From: Rosettibacter sp964572725
GTDB taxonomy: Bacteria; Bacteroidota; Ignavibacteria; Ignavibacteriales; Melioribacteraceae
Reading direction: 5' to 3'
Assembly: GCA_964572725.1 (NCBI GenBank)
Contig: CAZNFW010000030.1
Span: forward strand, 1 to 33,061
DNA length: 33,061 nucleotides
Shown: positions 22,454 to 32,159 of the stretch, piece after piece
How positions within the stretch are numbered: position 1 is the stretch's first letter
Layout of the letters: the number at the start of each line of letters is the position of its first letter
Notes under the pieces: generated by a model
Databases searched by the model: none
Told to the model about the DNA's origin: nothing
What the model saw: the letters and a program-made list of their open reading frames with translations, nothing else
Translations under genes and position numbers: made by a program

Positions 22454-24571
22454 TTACTTCTTCATTTTACCTTCTTTTAATTCATAAGCAATTCTATCTG
22501 CCTTATAAATTTTTTCTGCAGCATGAACAATTGCTCTTGCATCAACTCCTACACAGCGATTGTTGTGAGGCATGTAGATGAAATTACCAACTATACTGTC
22601 CATATTTCCGTCGAATGCAAGACCAACAACTTCTGCATTTTTATTGATGATAGCACTTCCCGAGTTTCCGCCAACAATATCATTTGTTGAAATGAAATTG
22701 AACGGTGTGGATAAATCAAAGTCGGATGGAATTTTCGTCCATCTTTCGTGTAAATCCCATGGATATTCTTTATTGAATGAATACCATCTATCGTACAAGC
22801 CATAAAAGGTTGTAAATAAAGGAGCTTTTGTTCCATTGTAATCGAAGCTTGCAAGTTTACCGTCACTAATTCTTAATGTAAAATTAGCATCAGGTGGAAT
22901 AGATGTTCCATAAACACTAAAGAGTGCCTGACCAAGCATATCATCGTAAACTTGAGTTGTGTTTGAAACTTCGCGAGCAAGTTTTTGCAGTTCAGGTAAT
23001 TTTTCCTGAGATTCTTTTACAAATTGTATCAAGGGGTCGGTCGAATTCATAATTGCATCGGTACCTTTTTTTGCAAGCTCAAGAACTTTATCTCTATCAG
23101 CCACAATTGATTTTGCTAATAGATATTCACCTGCAGCTTTTCCTTTTTTTGTGCCAAATAAATTTTGAATATAAATATCATTGTCACCCAGATTCATCCT
23201 CATAAAATCTGCCCATATCCAAAGTTTTGTATTTTCAAGAAGTTTATCAATTTTTTCCGGATAAATTGAAAAAATAGTTGAATCAAGTTTTTCGCCTTTG
23301 TATTCTGGAGAACGTTCACTTTCTGGTTTGCTTAATTCTTTTGCAAGGTCAATTAATTTTTTCGCAATTGAAAAATATACGGGTGTGAATCTTGGATTGA
23401 TTGTATATGCTGCAATTTTGGGTCCATAGTTTCTCATTTCCATCTGTGTCTTTTCAATATTTTCCCAGACAGTTCCATATTTATTTTTCAAGTCAGTATT
23501 GTTCCATACGGCTTCCTGCAATTTTCTTTGAAAATCTTTTTTCCTTGCCATTAAATAGGGGTCTAATAATCCTTTGTAAATAGTAGTAATTACTTTTTGA
23601 CTATTGCCAATATTTACTCTGATTTTTTCAAATTCTTCAGCACGTTTTGGTTCAACTTTTTTAAGTTCTTCGAGAGCATTATAATATGTATCGAGCAGGA
23701 ATGCATTATTTCTGTAAACAACATCACGCATGTATTCAAGCTGAGCAATTGTTTTAAGTCTTTGAGTTGTTCCGGGATTTCCAACTGTGAAAATTGGTTC
23801 GTTTGGATCAATACCTTTCAAAGTGAATTTGAAAAAGTTATTAACCTTTACAGGTTTGTCATTTTCATAAGCTCTATAAAATGTAAAATCAAGATTATAA
23901 CGCGGATATGTGAAATTGTCAAAATCTCCTCCAAAGTATGCTATTTGCATATCAGGTGCAAAAACAAGTCGAATATCATTATAACGTTTATATCCGTATA
24001 AAGAATATTTTGCGCCGTTAAATAATGAAACTACCTGAGCAACAAGACCAGTTTCTTTATTTAAATTATCTGTAAGTTCTTTAATTTTTTCTTCTTTGTT
24101 CTTAGCTTTTTCTTCAGGTGTCGAGCCGATTTCAGCAGCTTTCTTAACTTCTTCTGTTACATCTTTAATTAAAACAAGCTGGTCTGCATAATAATTAGGA
24201 ATCTTTCTTTCTTCTTCAAGAGTTTTTGCATAAAAGCCATCCTTAATTAAATCCTCACCTTCTTTTGAAAGACGTTCTAAGATTCCGCGAGCACAATGAT
24301 GATTTGTCATTATCAATCCATCTTCAGAAACAAATGATGCAGTGCAATTTGATAGCCTGAGTGCTGATAAACGAACATCCTCGAACCATTCTTCATCAAC
24401 ATCAATACCATATGTTGTTTTGAGATATTCAACCGGCGGATAATCGAATGACCACATTTTGCCGGTATCAAATCGCTGTGCTTTTACAGTATCTAATTTA
24501 ATTTGAGCATTTATTGATATGAAAAATGTAAAGAGAAAAAATATTGAAAAACTAAGAATTGATTTTTTCAT
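22454..24571 (-). CDS. S46 family dipeptidyl-peptidase, DPP7-like
   Basis: A 705-residue secreted serine peptidase of the S46 family, which removes dipeptides from peptide N-termini in the periplasm. I start it at ATG 24571, preceded by AGGTG, which gives a clean signal peptide (MKKSILSFSIFFLFTFF to about NAQ); the frame extends 28 codons further without a signal. The triad regions are THHC-type TNHHCARG with His92, GGDFDN (Asp216/218) and GGNSGSA with Ser637. Residue 655, 18 after the serine in FDGN, is Gly; DPP11 enzymes have Arg at this place, so hydrophobic rather than acidic P1 preference is expected. It is divergent from the hybrid kinase gene. Confidence 0.9.
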   Translation of the reverse strand: MKKSILSFSIFFLFTFFISINAQIKLDTVKAQRFDTGKMWSFDYPPVEYLKTTYGIDVDEEWFEDVRLSALRLSNCTASFVSEDGLIMTNHHCARGILERLSKEGEDLIKDGFYAKTLEEERKIPNYYADQLVLIKDVTEEVKKAAEIGSTPEEKAKNKEEKIKELTDNLNKETGLVAQVVSLFNGAKYSLYGYKRYNDIRLVFAPDMQIAYFGGDFDNFTYPRYNLDFTFYRAYENDKPVKVNNFFKFTLKGIDPNEPIFTVGNPGTTQRLKTIAQLEYMRDVVYRNNAFLLDTYYNALEELKKVEPKRAEEFEKIRVNIGNSQKVITTIYKGLLDPYLMARKKDFQRKLQEAVWNNTDLKNKYGTVWENIEKTQMEMRNYGPKIAAYTINPRFTPVYFSIAKKLIDLAKELSKPESERSPEYKGEKLDSTIFSIYPEKIDKLLENTKLWIWADFMRMNLGDNDIYIQNLFGTKKGKAAGEYLLAKSIVADRDKVLELAKKGTDAIMNSTDPLIQFVKESQEKLPELQKLAREVSNTTQVYDDMLGQALFSVYGTSIPPDANFTLRISDGKLASFDYNGTKAPLFTTFYGLYDRWYSFNKEYPWDLHERWTKIPSDFDLSTPFNFISTNDIVGGNSGSAIINKNAEVVGLAFDGNMDSIVGNFIYMPHNNRCVGVDARAIVHAAEKIYKADRIAYELKEGKMKK

Positions 24572-24843
24572 ATGACACCTAAAATTGTGTAAGAAAATAT
24601 TATTGTAATGAAAAAATAAAACACTTGTGAATGATAACCAACAGTTTTGATGCAAAATTTAAGAATGATAAGATTTTTATCGGGTTTAAATAAAATCTTC
24701 AGTGTGGATTATTGATTTACTCTAATTGATTTTAAAACGAAAAAATCAAAATACCTTTCTTCTTGATAATTAGTATCTCTTTAATACCATGATTTTCTAA
24801 GTTCTATTTCATAAATTGTATGTGAATTTATAGATTATACATT

Positions 24844-27800
24844 ATGAATATGCTGTCTGAAAAATCATCTAACACAAAAACAAAATATAGTTTTAAAGAT
24901 ATATTAGAATTTGCTCCGGTTGGTATATTGATTTTTTCTAAAGATTACAAAGTTGAGTTTGTTAATAACAACTTTTTCAGGTTTGAAGGTGTTCTTGATT
25001 CCTCTCCTGAAGTTTTAATTGGCAAAAGTATTTATGAATATAGAATTTTCGAAAATCTTGACTTAAGAAAAGATTTACTTGAATTAAAAAACTTTGTTTC
25101 TTTTGAAAAAGAGTTAGTAGAATTAAAAACTATTGCTGGCGACAAAATCTCTGTTCTTTTAAAATGCGTTCCCATTATTGTTGATAATCAATTTGAAGGG
25201 GGCATCTTAATTCTTGAAGATGTAAAATATCCATCCTCACAGAAAATATTTTCTCTAACAGATTCACAAAATTTTCTGGACTTTCTTTCAAAAATTAGCG
25301 AAGCATTCTTTGTTGTTAATAAAACAGGCGAAATTAAATTTTCATCTGAAAATGTTCTGGAAAAGTATAATTTTCTGCTGGAGTTAGATACAACAGGATA
25401 CGGGAAAAAACCTAAAAAACTTTCAGGCTTACTGTTTAAAAAGTTAATTGAACAAGCAGCACAAACAAAAAAAACTATATGGACAGAAATTCCATACCTA
25501 AAAGATTCATTGGAACAAAAATTAAATTTAGCAATTGTCCCACTCGGTTCAGAAAATACCACAGATGAAATATTTATAGTATTAATCTCGAAAAATATTT
25601 ATGAAAGTAAAAATGAAGATGAAGAAATTAATGAGTTAAAGAGATACGAGTTGATCTCTTCAAATTTTATTGATGGATTAATAGGCATTAATAAGGATGG
25701 AAGAATATCTTACTGGAATGAAGGTTCAGCAAAATTATTTGGTCTTACAAGAAGTGAAGTTTATGGCAAACCAATATGGAAAATATTTTCGGAACTCAAC
25801 GAAGATTTCTTAAAAAAACTTGAACAGGAACTTAAAGAAAACAAATTCATAGAAACAGTAATTAAGATTGGGGAAGATGAAAGTATTTCTGAATATTATT
25901 CAATAAGAATTGGATTGCTGAAAGAAAAAGATGAAAGTTACATTCTGCTTTGTACAAATATTACAAAGAAAGCAAAATTAGAAGAAGAATTACGCAGGTC
26001 AGAAGAAAGATTTAGAAATATTGTAATTAATTCTCACGAATACATTTGTATACTTGATTTAAAGGGAAAAATAATTTATGCAAATCCATATTTGCTCGAA
26101 ATTTTTAATTATACAGAAGAAGAAATCAAGAAATTATTTTTCATTGATTTAATCGACTCATATTACTTAATGAATGTTGGATTTAACCTCAACGATGTAA
26201 GGAATAATGTTATTCAATCAATAGAACTTCCGCTGATTACAAAAAATCGGCAGACAATTTACACACTTGCAAGTTTTTCGATTGTTTGTGATGAATCAGG
26301 TAATCCTTTGTATTTCAATGTAATTTTAACAGATATAACTCAAAAGAAAGAATTTGAAAAAGACCTTCTGCTCATTCGTTCGATATTCGAAGCTTCTCTT
26401 GATGGAATAGCATTAATAAGCAAGAGAAAAATTTTTCTTGTAAATGATTCTTTCGTAAAAATGTTTGGGTACAAAAGCGCAAGCGAAGTAATTGGTCTTG
26501 ACCCGCTTGATTTTGTTGAAAATAACAGCATCGTAAAAGTTGCAAAATTAATTCAAGAACTCGAAGAAGGTAAAATAACATCAACAAGATTATCCTTCAC
26601 AGGAATTACGAAAGATAATTCAATTATCGAATTAGAAAATTCTGTTTCATCATACGAAGCAGAAAATGAAAAATTTATCGTATGGATTTTGCGGGATATA
26701 ACGGAAGAAAAAAAATCAAAAGAAGCTTTACAATTATCAGAAGAAAGATACAGAAGTATTTCTGAAAATATTAACGATAGTTTCTGGGCTGCAGAAAGAA
26801 TTGATGGCAAACTCAAGGAAGTTTTTTACACACCAGCAATTAAAAAAATTACAGGATATTCTCCCGAATCCTTTTTAAATGACTCAATGCTGTGGAGAAA
26901 AATTATTCATCCGGATGATGTAAATGAAACAATTGAAAAACTTAACAGATTTTATAATGATACTGCAAGAAATTCTGAAACTCTTAAATACAGAATTATT
27001 GATTATCTTGGAAATATTATCTGGATTGAAAATAAAATTAATGTTCAAAGAGATTCAAAAGGAGAAATACAAAAAATCTTTGGTATTGTAAGTGATATTA
27101 CATTATCTAAAAAAGCCGAAGAAGAATTGAAAAAATCCGCAAATGAATTAAAAGAACTAAACGAAGCAAAAGACAAATTTATTTCAATAATTTCGCATGA
27201 CCTTAGGACTCCTTTCAGTTCAATACTTGGTTTTACAGATTTCTTGTTAAATGAGAAAGACCTTTCGCCTGAAAAACAAAGACAGTATATTGAATTTATT
27301 CAGGAATCAGCAAAAAGCATGTTGAATCTGGTAAATGCATTGCTTGATTGGACGAGACTTCAAACTGGCAGAATAAAATTTGAACCGCAAAAAATAAATG
27401 CAAAATTGTTGATTGATAAAACAGTTCAAATTTTATCAGGAGCTGCTTTGCAAAAAAATATCCAGCTAATTTCAGAAGTTGAAAATGATATATTCATTCA
27501 TGCAGACGAAAACTTAATGATTCAGGCTTTGAGTAATTTGATTTCTAATTCAATAAAGTTTACAAAATCGGGTGGAAAAATTGTTATTTCTGCAAGAGCC
27601 GATGTTGTCAAAAGAAATGTTCAATTTGTAGTTGAAGATAACGGAATTGGAATTAAAAAAGAAGATTTACCAAAGCTTTTCAAAGTTGATTCCAAATTTA
27701 CAACAACAGGAACTGCTGGAGAAAAGGGCAGCGGACTTGGTTTAAATTTAGTTCACGAAATTATTCAAAAACACGGCGGAGAAATTCGGGTCGAAAGTGA

Positions 27801-28227
27801 ATATGGAAAGGGAACAAAGTTTATTTTTACAATTCCTGTATCTTCAACTTCAATATTACTTGTTGATGACATTCGCTATGACAGAATACTTTATTCAAAA
27901 TTAATAACAAGCTTAATTTCTGGTTACTCAATTTTAGAAGCTGAAAATGGAAAACAAGCACTTGACATAATTAAACAGCATTCACCGGCACTTGTTATTA
28001 CAGACCATAAAATGCCAGTTATGAGCGGATATGATTTAGTAAAACAACTTTTAATTTCGGATTTGAAATTTCGTCCGCCGGTTATTGTTTTGAGCAGCGA
28101 CATAAATAAGTCTATAGAAGAGGAATATAAAAGTCTTGGTATAGAATTTATTTTTCAAAAACCTGTTAACCTTAGCAGCTTTAAAAATGCAATAGAAAAA
28201 TCGTTACGGAAAGCAATGTTCTCTTAA
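24844..28227 (+). CDS. Soluble multi-PAS hybrid sensor histidine kinase
   Basis: A 1127-residue hybrid kinase with no signal peptide or membrane helix, hence probably cytoplasmic. I see about six PAS-like modules starting near residues 16, 145, 269, 386, 509 and 633 (the second is weak), several ending in the DIT-type linker (TDITQKKE, RDITEEKK, SDITLSKK). Then follow HisKA with phospho-accepting His785 (ISHDLRTP), HATPase with N-box LSNLISNSIKF and G-box GSGLGLNLVHE, and a C-terminal receiver (about 1004-1125) with phospho-acceptor Asp1054 (VITDHKMP) and a conserved Lys in FQKP. No DNA-binding output is fused and no response regulator gene is adjacent. The signal is unknown; redox or small-ligand sensing by PAS domains is usual. 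Confidence 0.9.
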   Translation: MNMLSEKSSNTKTKYSFKDILEFAPVGILIFSKDYKVEFVNNNFFRFEGVLDSSPEVLIGKSIYEYRIFENLDLRKDLLELKNFVSFEKELVELKTIAGDKISVLLKCVPIIVDNQFEGGILILEDVKYPSSQKIFSLTDSQNFLDFLSKISEAFFVVNKTGEIKFSSENVLEKYNFLLELDTTGYGKKPKKLSGLLFKKLIEQAAQTKKTIWTEIPYLKDSLEQKLNLAIVPLGSENTTDEIFIVLISKNIYESKNEDEEINELKRYELISSNFIDGLIGINKDGRISYWNEGSAKLFGLTRSEVYGKPIWKIFSELNEDFLKKLEQELKENKFIETVIKIGEDESISEYYSIRIGLLKEKDESYILLCTNITKKAKLEEELRRSEERFRNIVINSHEYICILDLKGKIIYANPYLLEIFNYTEEEIKKLFFIDLIDSYYLMNVGFNLNDVRNNVIQSIELPLITKNRQTIYTLASFSIVCDESGNPLYFNVILTDITQKKEFEKDLLLIRSIFEASLDGIALISKRKIFLVNDSFVKMFGYKSASEVIGLDPLDFVENNSIVKVAKLIQELEEGKITSTRLSFTGITKDNSIIELENSVSSYEAENEKFIVWILRDITEEKKSKEALQLSEERYRSISENINDSFWAAERIDGKLKEVFYTPAIKKITGYSPESFLNDSMLWRKIIHPDDVNETIEKLNRFYNDTARNSETLKYRIIDYLGNIIWIENKINVQRDSKGEIQKIFGIVSDITLSKKAEEELKKSANELKELNEAKDKFISIISHDLRTPFSSILGFTDFLLNEKDLSPEKQRQYIEFIQESAKSMLNLVNALLDWTRLQTGRIKFEPQKINAKLLIDKTVQILSGAALQKNIQLISEVENDIFIHADENLMIQALSNLISNSIKFTKSGGKIVISARADVVKRNVQFVVEDNGIGIKKEDLPKLFKVDSKFTTTGTAGEKGSGLGLNLVHEIIQKHGGEIRVESEYGKGTKFIFTIPVSSTSILLVDDIRYDRILYSKLITSLISGYSILEAENGKQALDIIKQHSPALVITDHKMPVMSGYDLVKQLLISDLKFRPPVIVLSSDINKSIEEEYKSLGIEFIFQKPVNLSSFKNAIEKSLRKAMFS

Positions 28228-28307
28228 AAGTTGTTCTTGAAGTTTCAGCGTTGTTAAGAAAAAAGAAACAAATTTTTTCTAATTACAGCAATTTTGACTA
28301 ACCACGA

Positions 28308-28746
28308 ATTTTATCAAGAAGATCGTTAATAATTTTAGCTTCTTTTTTGTTTATTTGTTTGAATATAGCATCAAAATCATTATTTAATTTATCTATCTCA
28401 TTAAGCAATTCTAAACTTTTTTTGTTATGATTACATCGACTTTTCTTCTGTCGTTTACACATGTAGTTCTTTTTACTAAACCTTTAGCAACAAGTCTATC
28501 AACTAAACGTGATGCATCACTCATTATATCGAGCATTCTTTCTTTTAGTAAGTTTATGCTTACAGGTTCAGGATATTGCCCACGAAGAATTCTCAATATA
28601 TTGAATTGATTGCTTGTAATATTAAACTTTTTAAAAAATTTACTAATGTTATATTCAAGCCAGCTGTGAGTATAAATTATATTCACAGCCAGCTTGTGAA
28701 ATTCGTTTCTGAATTTTTTTTGTTTTATTTCTTCTTCAAGTTTCAT
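28308..28746 (-). pseudogene. MarR-family regulator, frameshifted at an A7 run
   Basis: The first 111 codons (28746 to 28411) encode a MarR-type winged helix: SNQFNILRILRGQ, a recognition region MLDIMSDASRLVDRLVAKGLV, and the wing CVNDRRKVDVIITKK. The frame then stops early. Adding one A to the run of seven (plus-strand T run 28417-28423) restores the expected C-terminal helix, SLELLNEIDKLNNDFDAIF to DLLDKIRG, ending at TAG 28308-28310, for a normal length of 146. The ATG overlaps the yceI stop (TAATG), so the genes are translationally coupled. The truncation removes part of the dimerisation helix; a sequencing error in the homopolymer is an equally good explanation. Confidence 0.75.
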
Positions 28747-29324
28747 TATGATTTCAATAGTTCTACATCTACGATTATATCAACATTTTCACCAACTACT
28801 GCACCGCCTAATTCAAGTAAAGCATTCCATTTCAAACCATAATCAAAACGATTAATTCTGCCAGTTACCCTAAAACCAGCACGAGTATTGCCCCATGGGT
28901 CTTTTACAGTGCCATTGTAAACAACATCAAGTTCAACCTGCTTTGTAAAATTTCTAATTGTCAAATCACCTGTTAATTTGTATTTCTTATCCCCAACTTT
29001 CTTGAAGGATTTACCTACAAGTGTAATTTTTGGAAATTTTTCAGCATTGAAAAAGTCATCTGATTTTAAGTGATTATCTCTTTGCTCATTGTCAGTATCA
29101 ATACTATTTACATCTATAGAAAAATTAATTTTTGCATCACTGAAATCATCTTTCGAAGTTTCTACCGTTCCTTCATAATTTTTGAACTGACCAGTAACCT
29201 CGGAGATTACCATATGTGTAACTTTAAATTGAACTTTTGAGTGGGCTTTATCGAAAGTCCATTTGGTTTGGGCTTGTAGATAACTTAAGGTGATAACTAA
29301 AAATAAAAATATGAACTTCTTCAT
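28746..29324 (-). CDS. YceI-family periplasmic lipid-binding protein
   Basis: A 192-residue exported protein. The signal peptide MKKFIFLFLVITLSYLQAQ is followed directly by the YceI domain, with the hallmark W-x-FDKAHSKVQFKVTHMV, the DNEQRDNHLKSDDFF motif and the C-terminal GLKWN segment. Members form a lipocalin-like barrel that binds isoprenoid lipids. AAGGAG precedes the ATG. It forms a two-gene operon with the MarR-type regulator, which overlaps its stop codon; a candidate MarR operator lies 43 bases upstream. Confidence 0.88.
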   Translation of the reverse strand: MKKFIFLFLVITLSYLQAQTKWTFDKAHSKVQFKVTHMVISEVTGQFKNYEGTVETSKDDFSDAKINFSIDVNSIDTDNEQRDNHLKSDDFFNAEKFPKITLVGKSFKKVGDKKYKLTGDLTIRNFTKQVELDVVYNGTVKDPWGNTRAGFRVTGRINRFDYGLKWNALLELGGAVVGENVDIIVDVELLKS

Positions 29325-29366
29325 AATTGATTCTCCTTTTTGTTGTTAAAATTAAATTATTAATAG

Positions 29367-29384
29367 TTATGACAAATGTTATAA
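29367..29384. promoter_or_regulatory. Candidate MarR-type operator upstream of yceI-marR
   Basis: TTATGACA and TGTTATAA are inverted around AA, with one mismatch in eight pairs. MarR proteins bind 16-20 base palindromes of this kind, and the regulator is encoded in the operon just downstream, so autoregulation is plausible. No binding evidence exists here. Confidence 0.35.
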
Positions 29385-29512
29385 TATGTATTTTTAATCT
29401 TTAGTTCATTATTACAAAATTTTATATCTAATAACTTCATATAATTTCGAAATAATTATATGGTGACTTTATTTTATGATTTATATAAGTTTGATAAAAA
29501 AAATAATGAGAT

Positions 29513-30934
29513 ATGAAAGGTATTACAGAAAACTTAGGTTTATATCTTGATTACTATGAACTAACAATGGCACAAGGCTATTTTTTAAGCGGCAAAAAAA
29601 ATATAAATGTAAACTTCGATTACTTTTTTAGAAAAAATCCTTTTAATTCTGGTTACACAATTTTTGCAGGTCTTAAAAATCTTTTAGAGTTAGTTAACAA
29701 TTTTAAGTTCTCAAATCAATCAATAGATTACTTACATGCTCTTGGATTTAAATCTGAATTTCTTGATTACTTAAAAGAATTTAAGTTCTCAGGCAATATT
29801 TATTCTGTTGAGGAAGGCGAAATTGTTTTCCCTTATGAACCAGTTATAAGAGTAGAAGGAAATATTATTGAAACTCAACTGCTTGAATCTATTTTATTGA
29901 ATATAATTAATTATGAATCTTTAATAGCAACAAAATCAAGGAGATTGAGATATTCAGCTGGTGAAAAAAAATTAGCAGATTTTGGATTAAGACGCGCACA
30001 GGGTTTTGCAGCAATTCACGGAAGCAGAGCCGCGGTTATTGGGGGAGTTGACAGCACTTCCAATGTTCTAAGTGCTTTTGTTTTTGACTTAATTCCTACA
30101 GGAACTCAAGCTCACTCATGGATTCAAAGCTTTGATAATGAACTCGAAGCATTTAGAACTTATGCAAAGTTATATCCACAAAATTGTATTTTGTTAGTTG
30201 ATACTTATGATACATTAAAAAGTGGTATTCCAAATGCAATAATTGTTGCAAAAGAATTAGAAGGCAAAGGTTATAAACTTTATGCAATAAGACTCGACAG
30301 CGGCGACCTTGCTTACCTTTCTAAAAAGGCACGTAAAATGTTAGATGATGCTGGACTTAATTATGTTAAAATATTTGCATCAAATCAACTTGATGAATAC
30401 ATTATTAAAAGTCTTATTGAACAAAACGCTCCAATAGATGCTTTTGGTGTGGGTACAAGTTTAATTACTGGTCAAAAAGATGCTGCACTTGATGGGGTTT
30501 ATAAAATAAGCATGGTTCAAAATAATCCTGTAATTAAATTATCTGATGATGTAAGCAAAGTTACATTGCCGGGAATTAAAAAAATTATTAGATATTTCAA
30601 TGGAGAAAATAAATTTTATGCAGATTGTATAGCATTAGATGAAGAAGATGAAATTGACACAATTTACCATCCTTTCGATGTGTATAAAAAGTGTTCTGTC
30701 AAAGAATTAAAAAAAGAATCCTTGATTTCAAAAGTTTATGAAAATGGAAATATTATTATGAAAGATAAATCTATAAAAGAAATTTCAGAATACTGTAATT
30801 ATAGATTTTCTTTACTTCCAGAAGAACATAAAAGATTTGAATTCCCGCATGTATATAAAGTAGGTATAACTGAAAAACTAAAAAATCTAAGAGATAATTT
30901 AATTAAGAAATGGAAAGAGGGAGGTGCAATATGA
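29513..30934 (+). CDS. pncB: Nicotinate phosphoribosyltransferase
   Basis: A 473-residue NAD-salvage enzyme that joins nicotinate and PRPP to nicotinate mononucleotide. LYLDYYELTMAQGYFLSG at the N-terminus, ADFGLRRAQGFAAI, TGTQAHSWIQSF with the conserved His201 that is phosphorylated in this family, and IRLDSGDLAYLS are visible. Its stop overlaps the start of pncA (ATGA), so the two are translationally coupled. The length and extended C-terminus match the longer PncB type rather than the E. coli form. Confidence 0.92.
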   Translation: MKGITENLGLYLDYYELTMAQGYFLSGKKNINVNFDYFFRKNPFNSGYTIFAGLKNLLELVNNFKFSNQSIDYLHALGFKSEFLDYLKEFKFSGNIYSVEEGEIVFPYEPVIRVEGNIIETQLLESILLNIINYESLIATKSRRLRYSAGEKKLADFGLRRAQGFAAIHGSRAAVIGGVDSTSNVLSAFVFDLIPTGTQAHSWIQSFDNELEAFRTYAKLYPQNCILLVDTYDTLKSGIPNAIIVAKELEGKGYKLYAIRLDSGDLAYLSKKARKMLDDAGLNYVKIFASNQLDEYIIKSLIEQNAPIDAFGVGTSLITGQKDAALDGVYKISMVQNNPVIKLSDDVSKVTLPGIKKIIRYFNGENKFYADCIALDEEDEIDTIYHPFDVYKKCSVKELKKESLISKVYENGNIIMKDKSIKEISEYCNYRFSLLPEEHKRFEFPHVYKVGITEKLKNLRDNLIKKWKEGGAI

Positions 30935-31476
30935 AAGCATTATTTATTGTAGACTTGCAAAATGACTTTTGTCCAAATGGAGCTTTGCCTACTCCAAAAG
31001 GAGATGTAATAATTCCTGTTATTAATAAAATTATGGATAAATTTGATTTTGTGTTAGCATCTAAAGATTGGCATCCTGAAAATTCTGAACACTTTAATAA
31101 ATGGCCTAAACACTGTTTAAAAAATTCAACTGGAGCAGAATTTCCATCAGGATTAAGAGCAGATAAAATTCAAAAAATTTTTCTTAAAGGAACTGGTGAT
31201 AAAGATGATGGCTATTCTGCATTTGAAGCAACAAATGAAAATCTTGCAGATTTTCTAAAAAGTAACAATATCGATGAACTTTATGTTACTGGATTGACAG
31301 CAGAATATTGTGTAAAACAAACTGTTTTAGATGCATTAAAAAATGGGTTTAAAACTTTTGTAATTAAAGATGGTGTTGAAGGAATTTATCAAAATGAAAA
31401 TGATGTTGAAAATGCTTTTAAGGAAATGGAGAAAGCAGGTGCAGTTATTATAAATTCTGAAGACATACTTAAATAA
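30931..31476 (+). CDS. pncA: Nicotinamidase
   Basis: A 181-residue cysteine hydrolase converting nicotinamide to nicotinate, the substrate of PncB encoded just upstream. Catalytic Asp8 (FIVDLQNDFCPNGAL), a conserved Lys in the LKGTGD segment, metal ligands in DWHPENSEHF and the nucleophile Cys in GLTAEYCVKQT are all present. The start is ATG 30931, which overlaps the pncB stop and has GGGAGG upstream; an upstream in-frame start at 30910 lies inside pncB and would only add seven residues. Confidence 0.93.
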   Translation: MKALFIVDLQNDFCPNGALPTPKGDVIIPVINKIMDKFDFVLASKDWHPENSEHFNKWPKHCLKNSTGAEFPSGLRADKIQKIFLKGTGDKDDGYSAFEATNENLADFLKSNNIDELYVTGLTAEYCVKQTVLDALKNGFKTFVIKDGVEGIYQNENDVENAFKEMEKAGAVIINSEDILK

Positions 31477-31491
31477 TTAAGGAAAAATTTC

Positions 31492-31848
31492 ATGATAAAA
31501 GTTAAACGGGTTTATGAAAAACCATCGAAGGAAGATGGATATAGAATTTTTGTTGATAGACTCTGGGCACGTGGGTTAACGAAAGAAAAAGCAAAAGTAG
31601 ATTTATGGCTAAAAGAAATTGCTCCAAGCAATGAACTTAGAAAATGGTATAATCACGATTATAAAAAATGGGAATCATTCAAAGAAAAATATCGCAAAGA
31701 ACTTGAGGGAAAAGAAAAATTACTTGAACAAATATTAAAATTAGAAAAAGTAAATGAAATTGTTACACTTCTTTACTCATCGAAAGAAAATAAACTAAAC
31801 AATGCATTTGCGCTTTTAGAAATTCTAAATAAAATAAAAATAAGTTAG
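31492..31848 (+). CDS. DUF488 family protein, YeaO-like
   Basis: A 118-residue protein with the DUF488 pattern: KRVYEKPSKEDGYRIFVDRLWARGL at the start, then WLKEIAPSNELRKWYNHD and VTLLYSSKENKLNNA. Its biochemical role is unknown in the family. It starts 15 bases after pncA with an AAGGA site, so it is the third gene of the pncB-pncA transcript, though no functional link to NAD salvage is established. Confidence 0.82.
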   Translation: MIKVKRVYEKPSKEDGYRIFVDRLWARGLTKEKAKVDLWLKEIAPSNELRKWYNHDYKKWESFKEKYRKELEGKEKLLEQILKLEKVNEIVTLLYSSKENKLNNAFALLEILNKIKIS

Positions 31849-32159
31849 TATTGAAATAAAAATTTATATTTGCTTAAATAAGTAGATGTTTTATTTTTAA
31901 TAAACAAAAAAATTATAAAGTATTTATTCTCTACATTTACTACGGTCGAACAATTTTGGAACAAATAATTATCTTTATAATAGAAAAATCATTTTAGTAT
32001 TTAAATACATTAGAATACTCTATTCATGAATGTATGCTTTCCTATATTCTAATGCCTATTAATAATGTTATTTTAATTATTGACATTTCTTTTGAGGTAT
32101 TATAAGAGCAATAAGTAAATATTAATCATTTTTTAATCACAAAAGAAAGGATTAATAAA
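31849..32159. other. Intergenic region before the DUF6790-like gene
   Basis: No coding region is supported here. CATTAGAATA (32008-32017) and TATTCTAATG (32045-32054) form a 10-bp inverted repeat around 27 bases that include the palindrome ATTCATGAAT (32022-32031); this could be an operator or a weak terminator. TTGACA at 32080-32085 is followed by TATAAG at 32101 with a 15-base spacer, a poor promoter match for the downstream gene. Confidence 0.4.

Noticed and set aside
23597..24001. 134-codon plus-strand ORF inside the S46 peptidase gene
   Set aside because: It is antisense to a conserved protease and has no recognisable features.
24572..24655. N-terminal 28-codon extension of the S46 peptidase
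   Set aside because: It would bury the signal peptide; ATG 24571 has a ribosome binding site and a standard signal sequence.
32080..32106. TTGACA/TATAAG as a standard sigma-70 promoter for the DUF6790-like gene
   Set aside because: The spacer is only 15 bases and the second box is not a good match, so I did not list it as its own feature.
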